Source: Sphingobacteriales bacterium UTBCD1
Lineage (GTDB): Bacteria; Bacteroidota; Bacteroidia; Chitinophagales; Chitinophagaceae
DNA length: 64,000 nt
NCBI GenBank assembly: GCA_002066995.1
Contig: MWTC01000055.1
Coordinates: 1-64,000, forward strand
Direction of reading: 5' to 3'
The stretch's first letter is position 1. Each line of letters opens with the position of its first letter. Of this stretch, positions 9,004 to 17,946 are shown piece after piece. Both the position numbers and the translations under genes were made by a program. The notes under the pieces are model-generated. The model saw only the letters and a list, made by a program, of their open reading frames with translations. It was not told the DNA's origin and did not search any database.

Positions 9004-9498
9004 TTATGCAACTGCCACTACGCTGATTTCAAAGATCAGATAAGAATTGGCAGGGATCACCACATTGCCATTTGCATCTTTCATATCCTGGTTTCCATAA
9101 CCTAAAGAAGGAGGAATGTACAGGATCAGCTTTCCACCGGCCCTGACCAAAGGAATACCGATCCTCCAACCTAAAATGGTCTGCCCGAGGCTGAGCGGAA
9201 CAGGTGTGGCGGACTGATCAAAAATATTCCCGTTAACCAGATAGCCTTTATACGTCACCGAGACATCAGAGCAAGCCGAAACCGCTGCCCCATTACCCGG
9301 GTCGGCTATAGTATAAAATATGCCGCTGCAATGTTGGGTAGCAGTAAGGCTGTTTGCGCTCAGATAGTTTTGAATGGTTTGTATTTCCGCAGAAGTTGCA
9401 ACAATAGCACAGGCATTAAAGTTACATTTACCGCTCCCCTTCATACAGGAAGAAAACAAAATACCGGTGATTGTTGCAGCAAAAAGAATTCTTTTCAT
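9004..9498 (-). CDS. FKBP-type peptidyl-prolyl isomerase lipoprotein
   Basis: A 164-residue envelope prolyl isomerase. The signal MKRILFAATITGILFSSC ends in a lipobox (FSSC). After a short Cys-containing linker, the FKBP domain runs from about residue 65 to the end: SDVSVTYKGYLVNGNIFDQS, LSLGQTILGWRIGIPLVRAG, LILYIPPSLGYGNQ and PANSYLIFEISVV, all standard FKBP strands and the VxGW-like ILGW. The acting place is the periplasmic face of a membrane. It is followed at 9544 by another minus-strand gene. Confidence 0.93.
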   Translation of the reverse strand: MKRILFAATITGILFSSCMKGSGKCNFNACAIVATSAEIQTIQNYLSANSLTATQHCSGIFYTIADPGNGAAVSACSDVSVTYKGYLVNGNIFDQSATPVPLSLGQTILGWRIGIPLVRAGGKLILYIPPSLGYGNQDMKDANGNVVIPANSYLIFEISVVAVA

Positions 9499-9543
9499 AG
9501 TTGCGATCAGATTAATGTCAAGTTGTATTGGTCATCCATAGAA

Positions 9544-9864
9544 TCAGGTTTTTTCCTCATCTTTTTTTGCTGACAATTCCCGGTACCGCTGTTCATTAAT
9601 ATCCCATTGATGCCTCGTTGAAAAGATCACAATAAAAATAATGATCAGCAGTGCAGCACCTATCAGCACATAAATCAGGGAGGGGTCTTCATACATAACG
9701 GCCTCGGCCTGCTTATCCCACCCGGAGAAAAAATTGATAAAGATGGCCATCACCAATAAGACTCCCAATGGTAAACCGATAGAAAGATTCCGCAAATATC
9801 GTTTGCGGTTTTTACGGTTTTGCCCCCAGTATTCCACAAATTTTTTCTCCTCCTCTGTAAGCAT
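9544..9864 (-). CDS. Small two-helix membrane protein
   Basis: A 106-residue protein of unknown function. A charged N-terminus (MLTEEEKKFVEYWGQNRKNRKRY) is followed by two predicted membrane helices (IGLPLGVLLVMAIFINFFSG and LIYVLIGAALLIIIFIVIFS) and a charged tail. The ATG at 9864 is preferred because a TAAATTTG box lies just upstream; the open frame extends 24 codons further without sense. The gene is divergent from the HU-like gene at 9952. Confidence 0.75.
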   Translation of the reverse strand: MLTEEEKKFVEYWGQNRKNRKRYLRNLSIGLPLGVLLVMAIFINFFSGWDKQAEAVMYEDPSLIYVLIGAALLIIIFIVIFSTRHQWDINEQRYRELSAKKDEEKT

Positions 9865-9870
9865 ATCCTG

Positions 9871-9878
9871 CAAATTTA
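9871..9878 (-). promoter_or_regulatory. -7 box before the small membrane protein
   Basis: Minus strand TAAATTTG, a perfect TAnnTTTG, ending 6 nt before the ATG at 9864. The mRNA is predicted to be leaderless or nearly so. It supports the start chosen for the gene. Confidence 0.5.
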
Positions 9879-9951
9879 ATGTTTGAAACAATAACCCCTT
9901 GCGATAGATAACCAAAATATATATATTGTATGCCATTAAAATCCTAATGCT

Positions 9952-10878
9952 GTGAAATTAGCCCCATTACTTGTCGAATACCTGATTGCCAATAAACAAC
10001 TTTCTCTCCCGGGCATCGGTGTATTCAGGCTGGAACCCACCGAACTAAAGGAACAGAATGACGATAAAAAAATCAGCCCGGGACATATATTATTTCAAAG
10101 TGATCCCACAATTAAAGATGCCCCTGAACTGACCAGTTTTATCGCCTCCAAGACAGGAAAAATGAAAGCATTGGCAGCCTCTGACCTTAAGTCACAACTT
10201 GAGCTGGGACAGGAATTTCTCAATATTGACAAGACATTTGTAATCGAAGGCATCGGAAGCCTGGTAAAACTAAGAACAGGTGAATTTGAATTTACACAGT
10301 ATGATACAGCCCCCGATAAATTAAAAACCAGTTCTGTAAAAGAAACCACCGCTACCCCGCCTCATGACTACAAGTCTGTATTCAGAAAAAATTCTTCCGT
10401 ATCAAAAATGCGGGCAGGGAAGTTTATACCGGCGCTCCTGGTCATAGCAGGCATTGGTTTAGCCGTCTTCATCGGTTATAAGATTTATGAAAAAAGAATT
10501 CATAAAAACACTGAATCTGCAACTACAGTTCCTGAAACACAAAAAAATGAAACAGTTCCTGTAACAGAAGATAATTCCGGAACGGTTGAAAAAACAGAAA
10601 CACTCAATAACAATCCTGAGATTACAACCATTCAAAAACCATTGATAAAAGAGGATTCTTATAAATTTATCGTTGAAGAGGCAGATAAAGCAAGGGCGCT
10701 GGCACGCTACAATACATTTAGAAACTGGGGGCTGCAAATACATATCGAAACTTCCGACTCAGTTCATTTCAAGCTCTTCTTTGCCCTTCCTTCAGCAGCA
10801 ATTGACACCGCAAAAACAATGGACTCGCTCAGATTACTTTACACTCCACTTTGGAGCAGATCGTATGTTGAAAATTGA
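9952..10878 (+). CDS. HU-CCDC81-like membrane protein with SPOR-like end
   Basis: A 308-residue protein starting at GTG. Residues 1-115 resemble the prokaryotic CCDC81-type HU domain (MKLAPLLVEYLIANKQLSLP, then GIGVFRLEP and LNIDKTFVIEGIGSLVKL). A single membrane helix follows at about 159-178 (IPALLVIAGIGLAVFIGYKI). A low-complexity Thr/Glu linker leads to a C-terminal module (KARALARYNTFRNWGLQIHI, then DSVHFKLFFALP) that looks like the SPOR-type repeat found with these proteins. Such proteins could link nucleoid or cytoplasm to the cell wall, but this is inference. The GTG start is taken because the HU-like domain begins there. Confidence 0.78.
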   Translation: MKLAPLLVEYLIANKQLSLPGIGVFRLEPTELKEQNDDKKISPGHILFQSDPTIKDAPELTSFIASKTGKMKALAASDLKSQLELGQEFLNIDKTFVIEGIGSLVKLRTGEFEFTQYDTAPDKLKTSSVKETTATPPHDYKSVFRKNSSVSKMRAGKFIPALLVIAGIGLAVFIGYKIYEKRIHKNTESATTVPETQKNETVPVTEDNSGTVEKTETLNNNPEITTIQKPLIKEDSYKFIVEEADKARALARYNTFRNWGLQIHIETSDSVHFKLFFALPSAAIDTAKTMDSLRLLYTPLWSRSYVEN

Positions 10879-10908
10879 CCGGGGAGAATACCGGATCATT
10901 TTCAGGCA

Positions 10909-12885
10909 TCATTTTTTATTTGAAAAGTTTACACTAATCCCACCCATCCACCATCTTCCGGGAAGTTTTGAACCGAGCAGGTCGCCGGCGGATGTATTAA
11001 AAACATTATCCAGTTCTGTAAAAACTTTTAACCGCTTTCCCTGAAGAGAGACAGAAAATTTAAAATTCATAATAAAATAATCAGCGCTGATCCATGCATT
11101 GATCGCCGAAGCCTTCTGCGGCACCCTGTGCTTATACACGCCATCAACTGTCATTGAAAAAAAACGGCCCGAATATTCAAGGTTGAAATTGGTCAAAAAT
11201 TTTGCATGGGATAAAATGTAAAATGAAGGAGTTGTCTCATTACTTTCATCATCCAGCCAGGTAAACCCTGCTGCTCCCCTAAGTTGCCGCTGCCTGTCCA
11301 GTCGTTTCAAATATTGAACATCTGTTTCCACACCGGTCGTATTTACCTTAGCAATATTGCTTGCTAAAGCATAAGTACCCGATGGTGATAAATTGTCCTT
11401 TCTGGGCATGGCACTGTATGGAGTAGTCACCCAATCAATGATATTCCGCTGATTTCTTTTAAACACTGTTGCAGATATTTTGAGCTGGCCCTGACCCTCA
11501 GCGCCAGTGAGAGGTTGCAGTGTTGTTAAATAATCCACTCCTGCTTCATAACTTAATGACCTTTCCGGTTTCAGGTAAGGATTGCCAATGCTGCCACCTG
11601 AAACAAACGATTTATTATAATTATTGTACCGCTCCGTAAAATCAGCCTCCCGGATAGTTTTCCCGATGCTGGCCCTGATCTGCAGCCGGCTAAGATGATA
11701 AGATAGATTTAATTGAGGTATAAGTTCTGTTCCGCCATTTTCAAAATGATTGAACCTGAGTGAAGGACTGTAAGTGAACAGGTCAACGTTTTGATTCCAT
11801 ATCAAGAAAGCAGCTTCCTGTGCCAGGTTATGATTGCCACGGTCATTGGACCGGATCCATTTTTGCTGATACTGAATCCCGCTGACAAGATTCGCATTTG
11901 CAAGAACATGATAATTATCCGTCACAGACGTTTGAAATAAATAAGAATGATTTTCATTTGCTGCTGAAGGCGGATTGAACGCAAAATGATCTTTCACTGA
12001 TTTATACCCGGCATCGATCACTACAATATGTTTATTCTTCTGGTATTGCACCCGGAACTGGTTCCATACCGTTTCCACTTTTTCCGAGGCAGTATCTGAA
12101 GCAAAGGTGGTATAAAAATTCTGTGCACTGAAATCCCGGGAATCATAAGCTGAACGAAGGGCAATATTCCAATGCTCATTGATCCATTGTTTCCATGAAA
12201 GCGATGCCGTGTTGTTATGAAAAAATCCTCTTGTTCCTCTTTGCAATTGGCCATGGCTGTTGTTCGACAGCAATCCGCCACCGATACTTGTACTATTATC
12301 CTGGTAAAAGCCGCCGGCGTTTCCATTTATTAACCTGTATTCTCCCATAATTTCTTCTGCAGCAACCTGAATATTCTTTCCTGCATCTTGTATCTTTTTG
12401 CCTGCAAATGTTTTTGTCACAATACTGATCACACCGCCCACTGCATCAGAACCATAAATTGCCGATGATGCGCCTTTCAAAATTTCAATATGATCAATCT
12501 CTGCAGGAGCAATCGGAATATAAGCAGAAAAGTGTCCCGTATTGGGATCATTCAGCCGGATGCCATCAAGCATCACCAATACCTGCTGAAACGTGCCCCC
12601 TCTTAAAACAATATCGCTTTGTGAGCCTTCAGGCCCCCGTGACTGAATTTCAATTCCCGGAACATACCGAAGTAATTCATCAACAGAATGTACCGGAAGC
12701 TTACTGAACTGTTCCCCTGGTATGACGATAATGTTTCTTCCCGTTTGAGAAACTTTCTGAACATTCAGTGACGATACCAACGTCACAGGATCCAGTTCAA
12801 GCTCTTTCTTTTGTGCCGGCAAGTTTAAACTCACAAGCATAAAGAAAGCCAAAGCCCATTTCATAAATGCAATAATTTGGTGCAA
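10909..12885 (-). CDS. TonB-dependent outer-membrane receptor, BtuB-like
   Basis: A 658-residue outer-membrane transporter energised by TonB. A signal peptide (MKWALAFFMLVSLNLPA, after MHQIIAF) is followed by the plug domain: IIVIPGEQFSKLPVHSVDEL, LLRYVPGIEIQSRG, IVLRGGTFQQVLVMLDGIRL and SAIYGSDAVGGVISIVTK. The rest forms a 22-strand barrel ending in SVNFSNKK with an aromatic near the end. The plug is closest in style to cobalamin/siderophore receptors such as BtuB. No cobalamin riboswitch is seen upstream and no uptake genes are adjacent, so the substrate is uncertain. Confidence 0.9.
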   Translation of the reverse strand: MHQIIAFMKWALAFFMLVSLNLPAQKKELELDPVTLVSSLNVQKVSQTGRNIIVIPGEQFSKLPVHSVDELLRYVPGIEIQSRGPEGSQSDIVLRGGTFQQVLVMLDGIRLNDPNTGHFSAYIPIAPAEIDHIEILKGASSAIYGSDAVGGVISIVTKTFAGKKIQDAGKNIQVAAEEIMGEYRLINGNAGGFYQDNSTSIGGGLLSNNSHGQLQRGTRGFFHNNTASLSWKQWINEHWNIALRSAYDSRDFSAQNFYTTFASDTASEKVETVWNQFRVQYQKNKHIVVIDAGYKSVKDHFAFNPPSAANENHSYLFQTSVTDNYHVLANANLVSGIQYQQKWIRSNDRGNHNLAQEAAFLIWNQNVDLFTYSPSLRFNHFENGGTELIPQLNLSYHLSRLQIRASIGKTIREADFTERYNNYNKSFVSGGSIGNPYLKPERSLSYEAGVDYLTTLQPLTGAEGQGQLKISATVFKRNQRNIIDWVTTPYSAMPRKDNLSPSGTYALASNIAKVNTTGVETDVQYLKRLDRQRQLRGAAGFTWLDDESNETTPSFYILSHAKFLTNFNLEYSGRFFSMTVDGVYKHRVPQKASAINAWISADYFIMNFKFSVSLQGKRLKVFTELDNVFNTSAGDLLGSKLPGRWWMGGISVNFSNKK

Positions 12886-12973
12886 AGAAAAACGAAAAAC
12901 AGATATGAGTAAAAAACAAAAACCCGGAGTAAAATTTAATTGAAGAACTCAATGAATATGTCCTTTGGATAAT

Positions 12974-15544
12974 TCAATCAGTGACCGGCACAAAAGTAAA
13001 CATCCATTTTACAGGATTTTGCCAGTCAGTTCCTTTAAAACTGCCTACCGGCGCCTTGATCAACACTTTATTCCATCCTTTTTGTAAATAAATTTTTGTT
13101 GGTTCCCTGTATTCATATCCTTCATCTATCAAAGGAATTTCTGCATTACCTTTTTGTCCTGCCCGTTTCCATCGCGGAGGCTCAACTAAATTCCCATTTA
13201 CCCAAACTTCGCTCGCTTTGCTGTCCCATGCATGCAAAGGAGGCGAATCAGTAGCAGGTGAGCGGGAGATGTTATTGAATCCTATCCAGAAATCTTTTTC
13301 CTTGTCCTCATCACTCCATATCTCTGTAACTGCGTACCAGGTAGTATATTCTTTTGGATTTTCAATCGCTCCCCTGATCAGTGGCGCCCACCAATGCCTG
13401 AGTATGATAGTGCCTCCTGTAACTCTCAATGCAGGCTGCCGGAGCGAATCATTAAAACTGCCTGTTTCCGGTAAAAACTTTTTTGTCAGCCCGCCCTGGT
13501 TATCAAATGGACCATATAACTTCCAAACGATACCCGACTGTTTTACATAAGGGAAAGGAAAATTTTTAAAAAAAAGTTTTTTATTATCTAGAAGCCTGTT
13601 CTCAAACATGGCAAATTGCTTTGCAGTGGATGAAGAAGGGTCACCGATCACAGCTGTCCATCCTTTTTCACCACCGCCTTTCCAGGTTCTTTCCGCAAAA
13701 GCCAGCATGGAAGGATAAACAGGATTCATGAGTAATTCATCTTTTTCATGCTCTACCCTTCTGTCCGGCCAAAGGCATAGTGTGGCGCCAATATTATTGA
13801 GCGTCTGTTTTGTTGTATCTCCTACCCGGCGGAAAAAAACAGTAACGACACTTTCAAGCGGGTCCATGTGATTTATATACAAGTGACGTGAATCTATGAA
13901 CCGCAGTGAGGAACTATTTTTCTCTCCTGCATCACTCATCCACAATTGCCTGATGGTGGCATTATTCACTTCAGCCCCCGGGCTCCATGCTATAGTAATC
14001 TTACCCATCCCTTGTAACAAACTGATTACCTCAGGCATAAATCTTTTATTCGTTACATGCACTTCATCTCCGCCAACATGAAAGTAAGGCAAGTCATAAG
14101 TGGTGCAAAACTCTGATAAAATATTTTTTATGATGGCCAATCCCGAATCACTTTGCATGTCAACCCCCATGGCCCTCCTGAATGCCCCACTGTGCCCGGG
14201 CATATCTATTTCCGGAACAAGTGTAATGTATCTCTCCCTGCAATATGCGATCAAATCTTTCAGATCATCTTCCGTATAATACATTCCTTTATTGCGCAGC
14301 ATATTTTCAGGAGCAGTCAGTTGAGGGTACGCTTTGCTTTGCAGCCGCCAGGCAATATCTTCGGTGAAATGAAAATGAAAAATGTTAAGCTTATAACGGC
14401 TCATCATTTCAACCTGCTGTTTTAATAACGGCAGTGTCATAAAATTCCGGCCCACATCGATCATATATCCTCTCCAGGAATATGCAGGCCAATCACTGAT
14501 CTCACATGCATCAATCATTACGCCATCACGCATCAATTGCTTTAAAGTTTGCAGCCCGTTGAAAATCCCATGATTCGTTTTTGCAGTAATAAGAACTTTT
14601 TGCGGCGTCACTTTCAAATTATATTCTTCACCGGATAAGATATCTTTATTATCAATCTGAAATTCAATTACCGGCCCACTCCTGATGTCTTCTTTTGCTA
14701 TTTCCGTTTTCCAGCCCTGGCTTTGCATAGATAGTTTTAATCCGTCCGCATTGGCAGCGAGGCTGTCATCCGGAATAATGATCTTTTTACAATCATAAAT
14801 TTTAAAATACCCGTTATTCCATTTCAACTGTTGGGGAAGAGGAATGACCGAAGGTTTTTCCTGCAAATCATATACATAAGGAAAAATAAGATGTTTCCAC
14901 AGCATATAACCTTCACCCTTTAAATGCAGGCCATCATTGGTGAGTGCTGCATTCAGTTTTCCGTTTGTGCCTGAAAAATATTTATTGATATCAATATAAA
15001 TGTAGCGATGAACTGTTGCATTTTGCTTTAACTGAAGATTAGTTTCAATGATCTTTGCCGTATTGCCGGTATGCCCGTTGAACATCCCATATTGATCATT
15101 CACCGGCAAGATACTTTGAATGTACAGTGTTGATGCCGGTGATTGCTGCCTGACATAATCTGCAATAAGCAGTATGTTTTTTACAACACTATCCGTTGTT
15201 TTCCCTCTTGCAAGATCATTGGTGCCAATGAGGAGAAATATTTTAGCAGGTTTTCCCTTTGTTATATCATCCAGGCGATGAATAACGCCTTCTGTTACAT
15301 CGGCGCTGATCCCACGATTCTTAACCATGCTGTCATCAAACAATTCGCTCCATTCTGCACCATCCGTAATACTGTTGCCCAGGAAAATAATATCCTTACC
15401 TGACTGGGGTAATAACCTGAATTGTGTTACCCGCTGCCAGTAATAAGTTGGAAACAGGGAATCAGGATATGAAGGAAGGCTTACCTGGGCGTTCAAAAAG
15501 TTTATCAAAAGCAAACAACTTATAAAAAATGTAATCCTTCTCAT
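12974..15544 (-). CDS. Secreted GDSL esterase / GH20 beta-hexosaminidase fusion
   Basis: An 856-residue exported enzyme with two catalytic modules. After the signal peptide (MRRITFFISCLLLINFLNA) residues 45-225 are an SGNH/GDSL hydrolase: FLGNSITDG with Ser58, NRGISADV, LLIGTNDLA, and DGLHL with Asp204/His207. Residues about 233-350 are the GH20 N-terminal domain. Residues 355-620 are the GH20 barrel: YSWRGYMIDVGRNF, EIDMPGHSGAFRRAMG and FHVGGDEV with catalytic Asp493-Glu494. A C-terminal beta domain follows. It likely removes O-acetyl groups from sialic acid or sugars and terminal GlcNAc/GalNAc from glycans. It lies at the far end of the sialic acid locus, 140 bp after the EamA gene. Confidence 0.92.
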   Translation of the reverse strand: MRRITFFISCLLLINFLNAQVSLPSYPDSLFPTYYWQRVTQFRLLPQSGKDIIFLGNSITDGAEWSELFDDSMVKNRGISADVTEGVIHRLDDITKGKPAKIFLLIGTNDLARGKTTDSVVKNILLIADYVRQQSPASTLYIQSILPVNDQYGMFNGHTGNTAKIIETNLQLKQNATVHRYIYIDINKYFSGTNGKLNAALTNDGLHLKGEGYMLWKHLIFPYVYDLQEKPSVIPLPQQLKWNNGYFKIYDCKKIIIPDDSLAANADGLKLSMQSQGWKTEIAKEDIRSGPVIEFQIDNKDILSGEEYNLKVTPQKVLITAKTNHGIFNGLQTLKQLMRDGVMIDACEISDWPAYSWRGYMIDVGRNFMTLPLLKQQVEMMSRYKLNIFHFHFTEDIAWRLQSKAYPQLTAPENMLRNKGMYYTEDDLKDLIAYCRERYITLVPEIDMPGHSGAFRRAMGVDMQSDSGLAIIKNILSEFCTTYDLPYFHVGGDEVHVTNKRFMPEVISLLQGMGKITIAWSPGAEVNNATIRQLWMSDAGEKNSSSLRFIDSRHLYINHMDPLESVVTVFFRRVGDTTKQTLNNIGATLCLWPDRRVEHEKDELLMNPVYPSMLAFAERTWKGGGEKGWTAVIGDPSSSTAKQFAMFENRLLDNKKLFFKNFPFPYVKQSGIVWKLYGPFDNQGGLTKKFLPETGSFNDSLRQPALRVTGGTIILRHWWAPLIRGAIENPKEYTTWYAVTEIWSDEDKEKDFWIGFNNISRSPATDSPPLHAWDSKASEVWVNGNLVEPPRWKRAGQKGNAEIPLIDEGYEYREPTKIYLQKGWNKVLIKAPVGSFKGTDWQNPVKWMFTFVPVTD

Positions 15545-15684
15545 AAATCTCTTATTACCATTTTTAAAACAATATTTTGAGCAGGCCGGGTAATTCCGGC
15601 AATCTCTTCAGCTCAATCATAATAATTCAAAAAAACTGAATGTATCACAAAATATAACGTTCCATGCTGAACTGAGACAGCCTG

Positions 15685-16611
15685 TTAATCAAAAAGAATT
15701 TCGCTTTTCTTAGTCTTCATTCTCGCCAAAAACAAACCGGCAATGACTAAAGTTACCCCGATTACCGTATAGATGCTGATGATATCTTTTGTAATCCAGG
15801 CTGCAATTAAAAAGCCAAACAAGGGGCAAAGGAATAACCATAGACCTGCCCTCACAGGATTGATTTGGAGCAGCCACAACCATAACTGCACCGCAACAAT
15901 AGAAACAGGAATAGCCAGCCATAACACAGAACTCCAGAATACATTGCCGAAATGATTAGACCCGCTCTTATAAAAGAAAAGTGTAAAAGGCAATAAGAAT
16001 ATTCCGCCAAGCAAAGTCTGCCAGCCATTAATGGTTATTAAAGAAAGGCCGTTCCAGTCTTTTGCAGAAAAATAAATTGCGCCGGCAGAATAAGAAAGCA
16101 TGCTGAATAATAAAATCAGCAACCCTTTTGTTGTAACTGCCGCCTCTGAAAATAATGGCCAGGCCGCACAAACAACACCGGCGGTACAGATCAATATGGA
16201 AAAAATCAATTTCCCGTTAAGCTTATGTTTTAAAAATATTACGGAAAGAAAACTGATGAACACGGGATTTGTTGCCACGGCCAAAGCTCCAATTCCTGCT
16301 GTGACGGTTTGCATGGCAACAACATAAAGTCCTAAATAAATAGAGATATTCATCAATCCGTAAACAGCTATTTGCCGCCACTCTTTGCCGGCGGGCAATC
16401 TCTGTCTTGTTACAATATGCGATATAGACAGCATGATGGAGGATGCAACTGCAAAGCGAACTACGGCAATGACCAATGGCTGAGCAACAACAAGACCTAA
16501 CTTGGTAGCAGTGGATGCAGAAGCCCAAAGTGCAGCAAACAAAAATCCTGCGATCATTGCAATGTATTGCTGCCTGTTGCTTTTTGCCGGTATGGCTGCA
16601 GAATAATTCAT
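15685..16611 (-). CDS. EamA/DMT-family permease
   Basis: A 308-residue integral membrane protein with about ten helices in two EamA repeats (FLFAALWASASTATKLGLV and LLILLFSMLSYSAGAIYF open the two halves). Family members export or import metabolites, substrate unknown. The ATG at 16611 overlaps the stop of the epimerase gene as ATGA, so the two are translationally coupled; a longer frame from 16650 would overlap more. Its place as the last gene of the sialic acid cluster suggests transport of a sugar or amino-sugar product, by context only. Confidence 0.85.
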   Translation of the reverse strand: MNYSAAIPAKSNRQQYIAMIAGFLFAALWASASTATKLGLVVAQPLVIAVVRFAVASSIMLSISHIVTRQRLPAGKEWRQIAVYGLMNISIYLGLYVVAMQTVTAGIGALAVATNPVFISFLSVIFLKHKLNGKLIFSILICTAGVVCAAWPLFSEAAVTTKGLLILLFSMLSYSAGAIYFSAKDWNGLSLITINGWQTLLGGIFLLPFTLFFYKSGSNHFGNVFWSSVLWLAIPVSIVAVQLWLWLLQINPVRAGLWLFLCPLFGFLIAAWITKDIISIYTVIGVTLVIAGLFLARMKTKKSEILFD

Positions 16612-17816
16612 CGGTTCAGATATTGCTCCAGTATTTGCCGGCAATACCATTCCTGCCTCGGCAAATGAAAAGGGCCTTTGAATAAATTTCCTTTTGCTGT
16701 TTGAACTATGGTTCCGTCACGCTGCAGGTATCCAAACCATTCACCGTATCTTGTATCATGAAAATGACTGTAAGCATAATCATGTACCATCTTATGCCAC
16801 TTCGCATATTTTTCGTTTCCTGTCATTAAATAAGCAAGCATCGTAGCAATGATGGCTTCATTATGCGGCCACCAGAATTTCATATCCTGCCAATACTCCT
16901 GGACCGGCTTTTCATACACATCCCTGAAATATAAAATACCGCCATGCTCTTTATCCCATCCCCGCTCCCACATATAGTCGAGCATTTTGCAACCCAGTTC
17001 AATCAAATGCGGATCATTATTCCTGTACTTTGCTTCATGAAGAATAAACCATGCCCCTTCAATGGCATGACCGGGATTGAGTGTTCTTCCGTCAATATGA
17101 TCAATGATGCTGCCATCCGGCGCCACCTGCTCCATCACACATTTAATATCATCTTTTACAAAATCTCTTTTTATTTCAGCAATCCATTTGCTTATAAATT
17201 CATCGCAGCGATCATCTCCGATTGTTTCTCTTAGTTGCTGAGCGGTGTTTATCATAATCATCGGCACGCCAATTCCTTTTGCCGGTCTTGTATTAGTAAA
17301 CTTGGGCGGTAACTTTTTTACACCACTTGCATAGTCAATACAAGTTCCAAAAACCTGTCTTGCATTTTCGGCTGCCTGTTTATCGCCACTTACTTTTGCG
17401 TAAGCAGCAGCAGCAATCACATAAAATGTTTCGGAGAAAAAATATCTTCTCTTTCGAATGGGTTTTCCATCCCTTGTTACATGAAAAAACATCTGCCCCC
17501 GCCCCATCTGGTTCGGGCCGGCATCCGAATCAAAACAATATTTATTTAAAAAATCATAACCGAGCTTTGCTCCATCGAGCCATTCCTGTTTTTTTTCAAT
17601 CGTATTATATAAAGTAGCTAAAAGCCAGGTAGCCCTTCCCTGAATCCAAACAGCTTTGTCGTCATCAATGAGAGAACCATCAGCATCTCTCATTAATAAA
17701 AAACCGCCGTATTCTTTATCAAACGAACGGGGAAACCAAAACGGAATTGTATCATTCAGCAATTGCTTGCTGTAAAAATCTTTTAATGCAATCAGATTTT
17801 GCTTTAAATAAGACAT
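16608..17816 (-). CDS. nanE: N-acylglucosamine 2-epimerase (RenBP/AGE type)
   Basis: A 402-residue cytosolic (alpha/alpha)6-barrel enzyme that interconverts N-acetylmannosamine and N-acetylglucosamine. In Bacteroidota sialic acid pathways this AGE-type enzyme replaces the ManNAc-6-phosphate epimerase route. Family landmarks are PFWFPRSFDKEYGGFLLMRD, the WIQGRATWLLATLYN helix, LNPGHAIEGAWFILHEAKY with a conserved His, and WWPHNEAIIATMLAYLMTG with the second conserved His. Length is right for the family. It lies between sialidase and the EamA permease in the nan cluster, with 130 bp to the sialidase stop and a 4-bp overlap to the permease. The gene symbol reflects function, since E. coli NanE is unrelated. 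Confidence 0.92.
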   Translation of the reverse strand: MSYLKQNLIALKDFYSKQLLNDTIPFWFPRSFDKEYGGFLLMRDADGSLIDDDKAVWIQGRATWLLATLYNTIEKKQEWLDGAKLGYDFLNKYCFDSDAGPNQMGRGQMFFHVTRDGKPIRKRRYFFSETFYVIAAAAYAKVSGDKQAAENARQVFGTCIDYASGVKKLPPKFTNTRPAKGIGVPMIMINTAQQLRETIGDDRCDEFISKWIAEIKRDFVKDDIKCVMEQVAPDGSIIDHIDGRTLNPGHAIEGAWFILHEAKYRNNDPHLIELGCKMLDYMWERGWDKEHGGILYFRDVYEKPVQEYWQDMKFWWPHNEAIIATMLAYLMTGNEKYAKWHKMVHDYAYSHFHDTRYGEWFGYLQRDGTIVQTAKGNLFKGPFHLPRQEWYCRQILEQYLNR

Positions 17817-17821
17817 ACGGG

Positions 17822-17946
17822 AATTTAATTAATTCTTTGCGTTTCTTCCTTAGCGCCCTTTGCGGCAAAAATAATAACTGCAATCGTCACAAAGCCTTCC
17901 TGCCGGCAGACAGGCTTTTCTCAAAGATGCGCAAAGGCCTTATAAG
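17822..17946. repeat. Dispersed repeat-like spacer with palindrome
   Basis: The spacer between the sialidase and epimerase genes contains TTTGCG/CTTTGCGG-type units (about 17836-17872 and again reversed near 17926-17935) and the imperfect palindrome CCTTCCTGCCGGCAGACAGG at 17895-17914. The palindrome differs at two positions from the one inserted in the tRNA fragment at 63435. On the plus strand it is followed by CTTTTC and may act as a weak terminator. Confidence 0.55.

Noticed and set aside
12886..12973. Cobalamin riboswitch before the BtuB-like receptor
   Set aside because: The gap is only 88 bp and no B12-box (GCCACTG-like) sequence is visible.
16625..16645. ATTTGCCGGCAAT in the epimerase gene, like the palindrome at 35559
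   Set aside because: It lies inside coding sequence, has a different centre and is not near a promoter.
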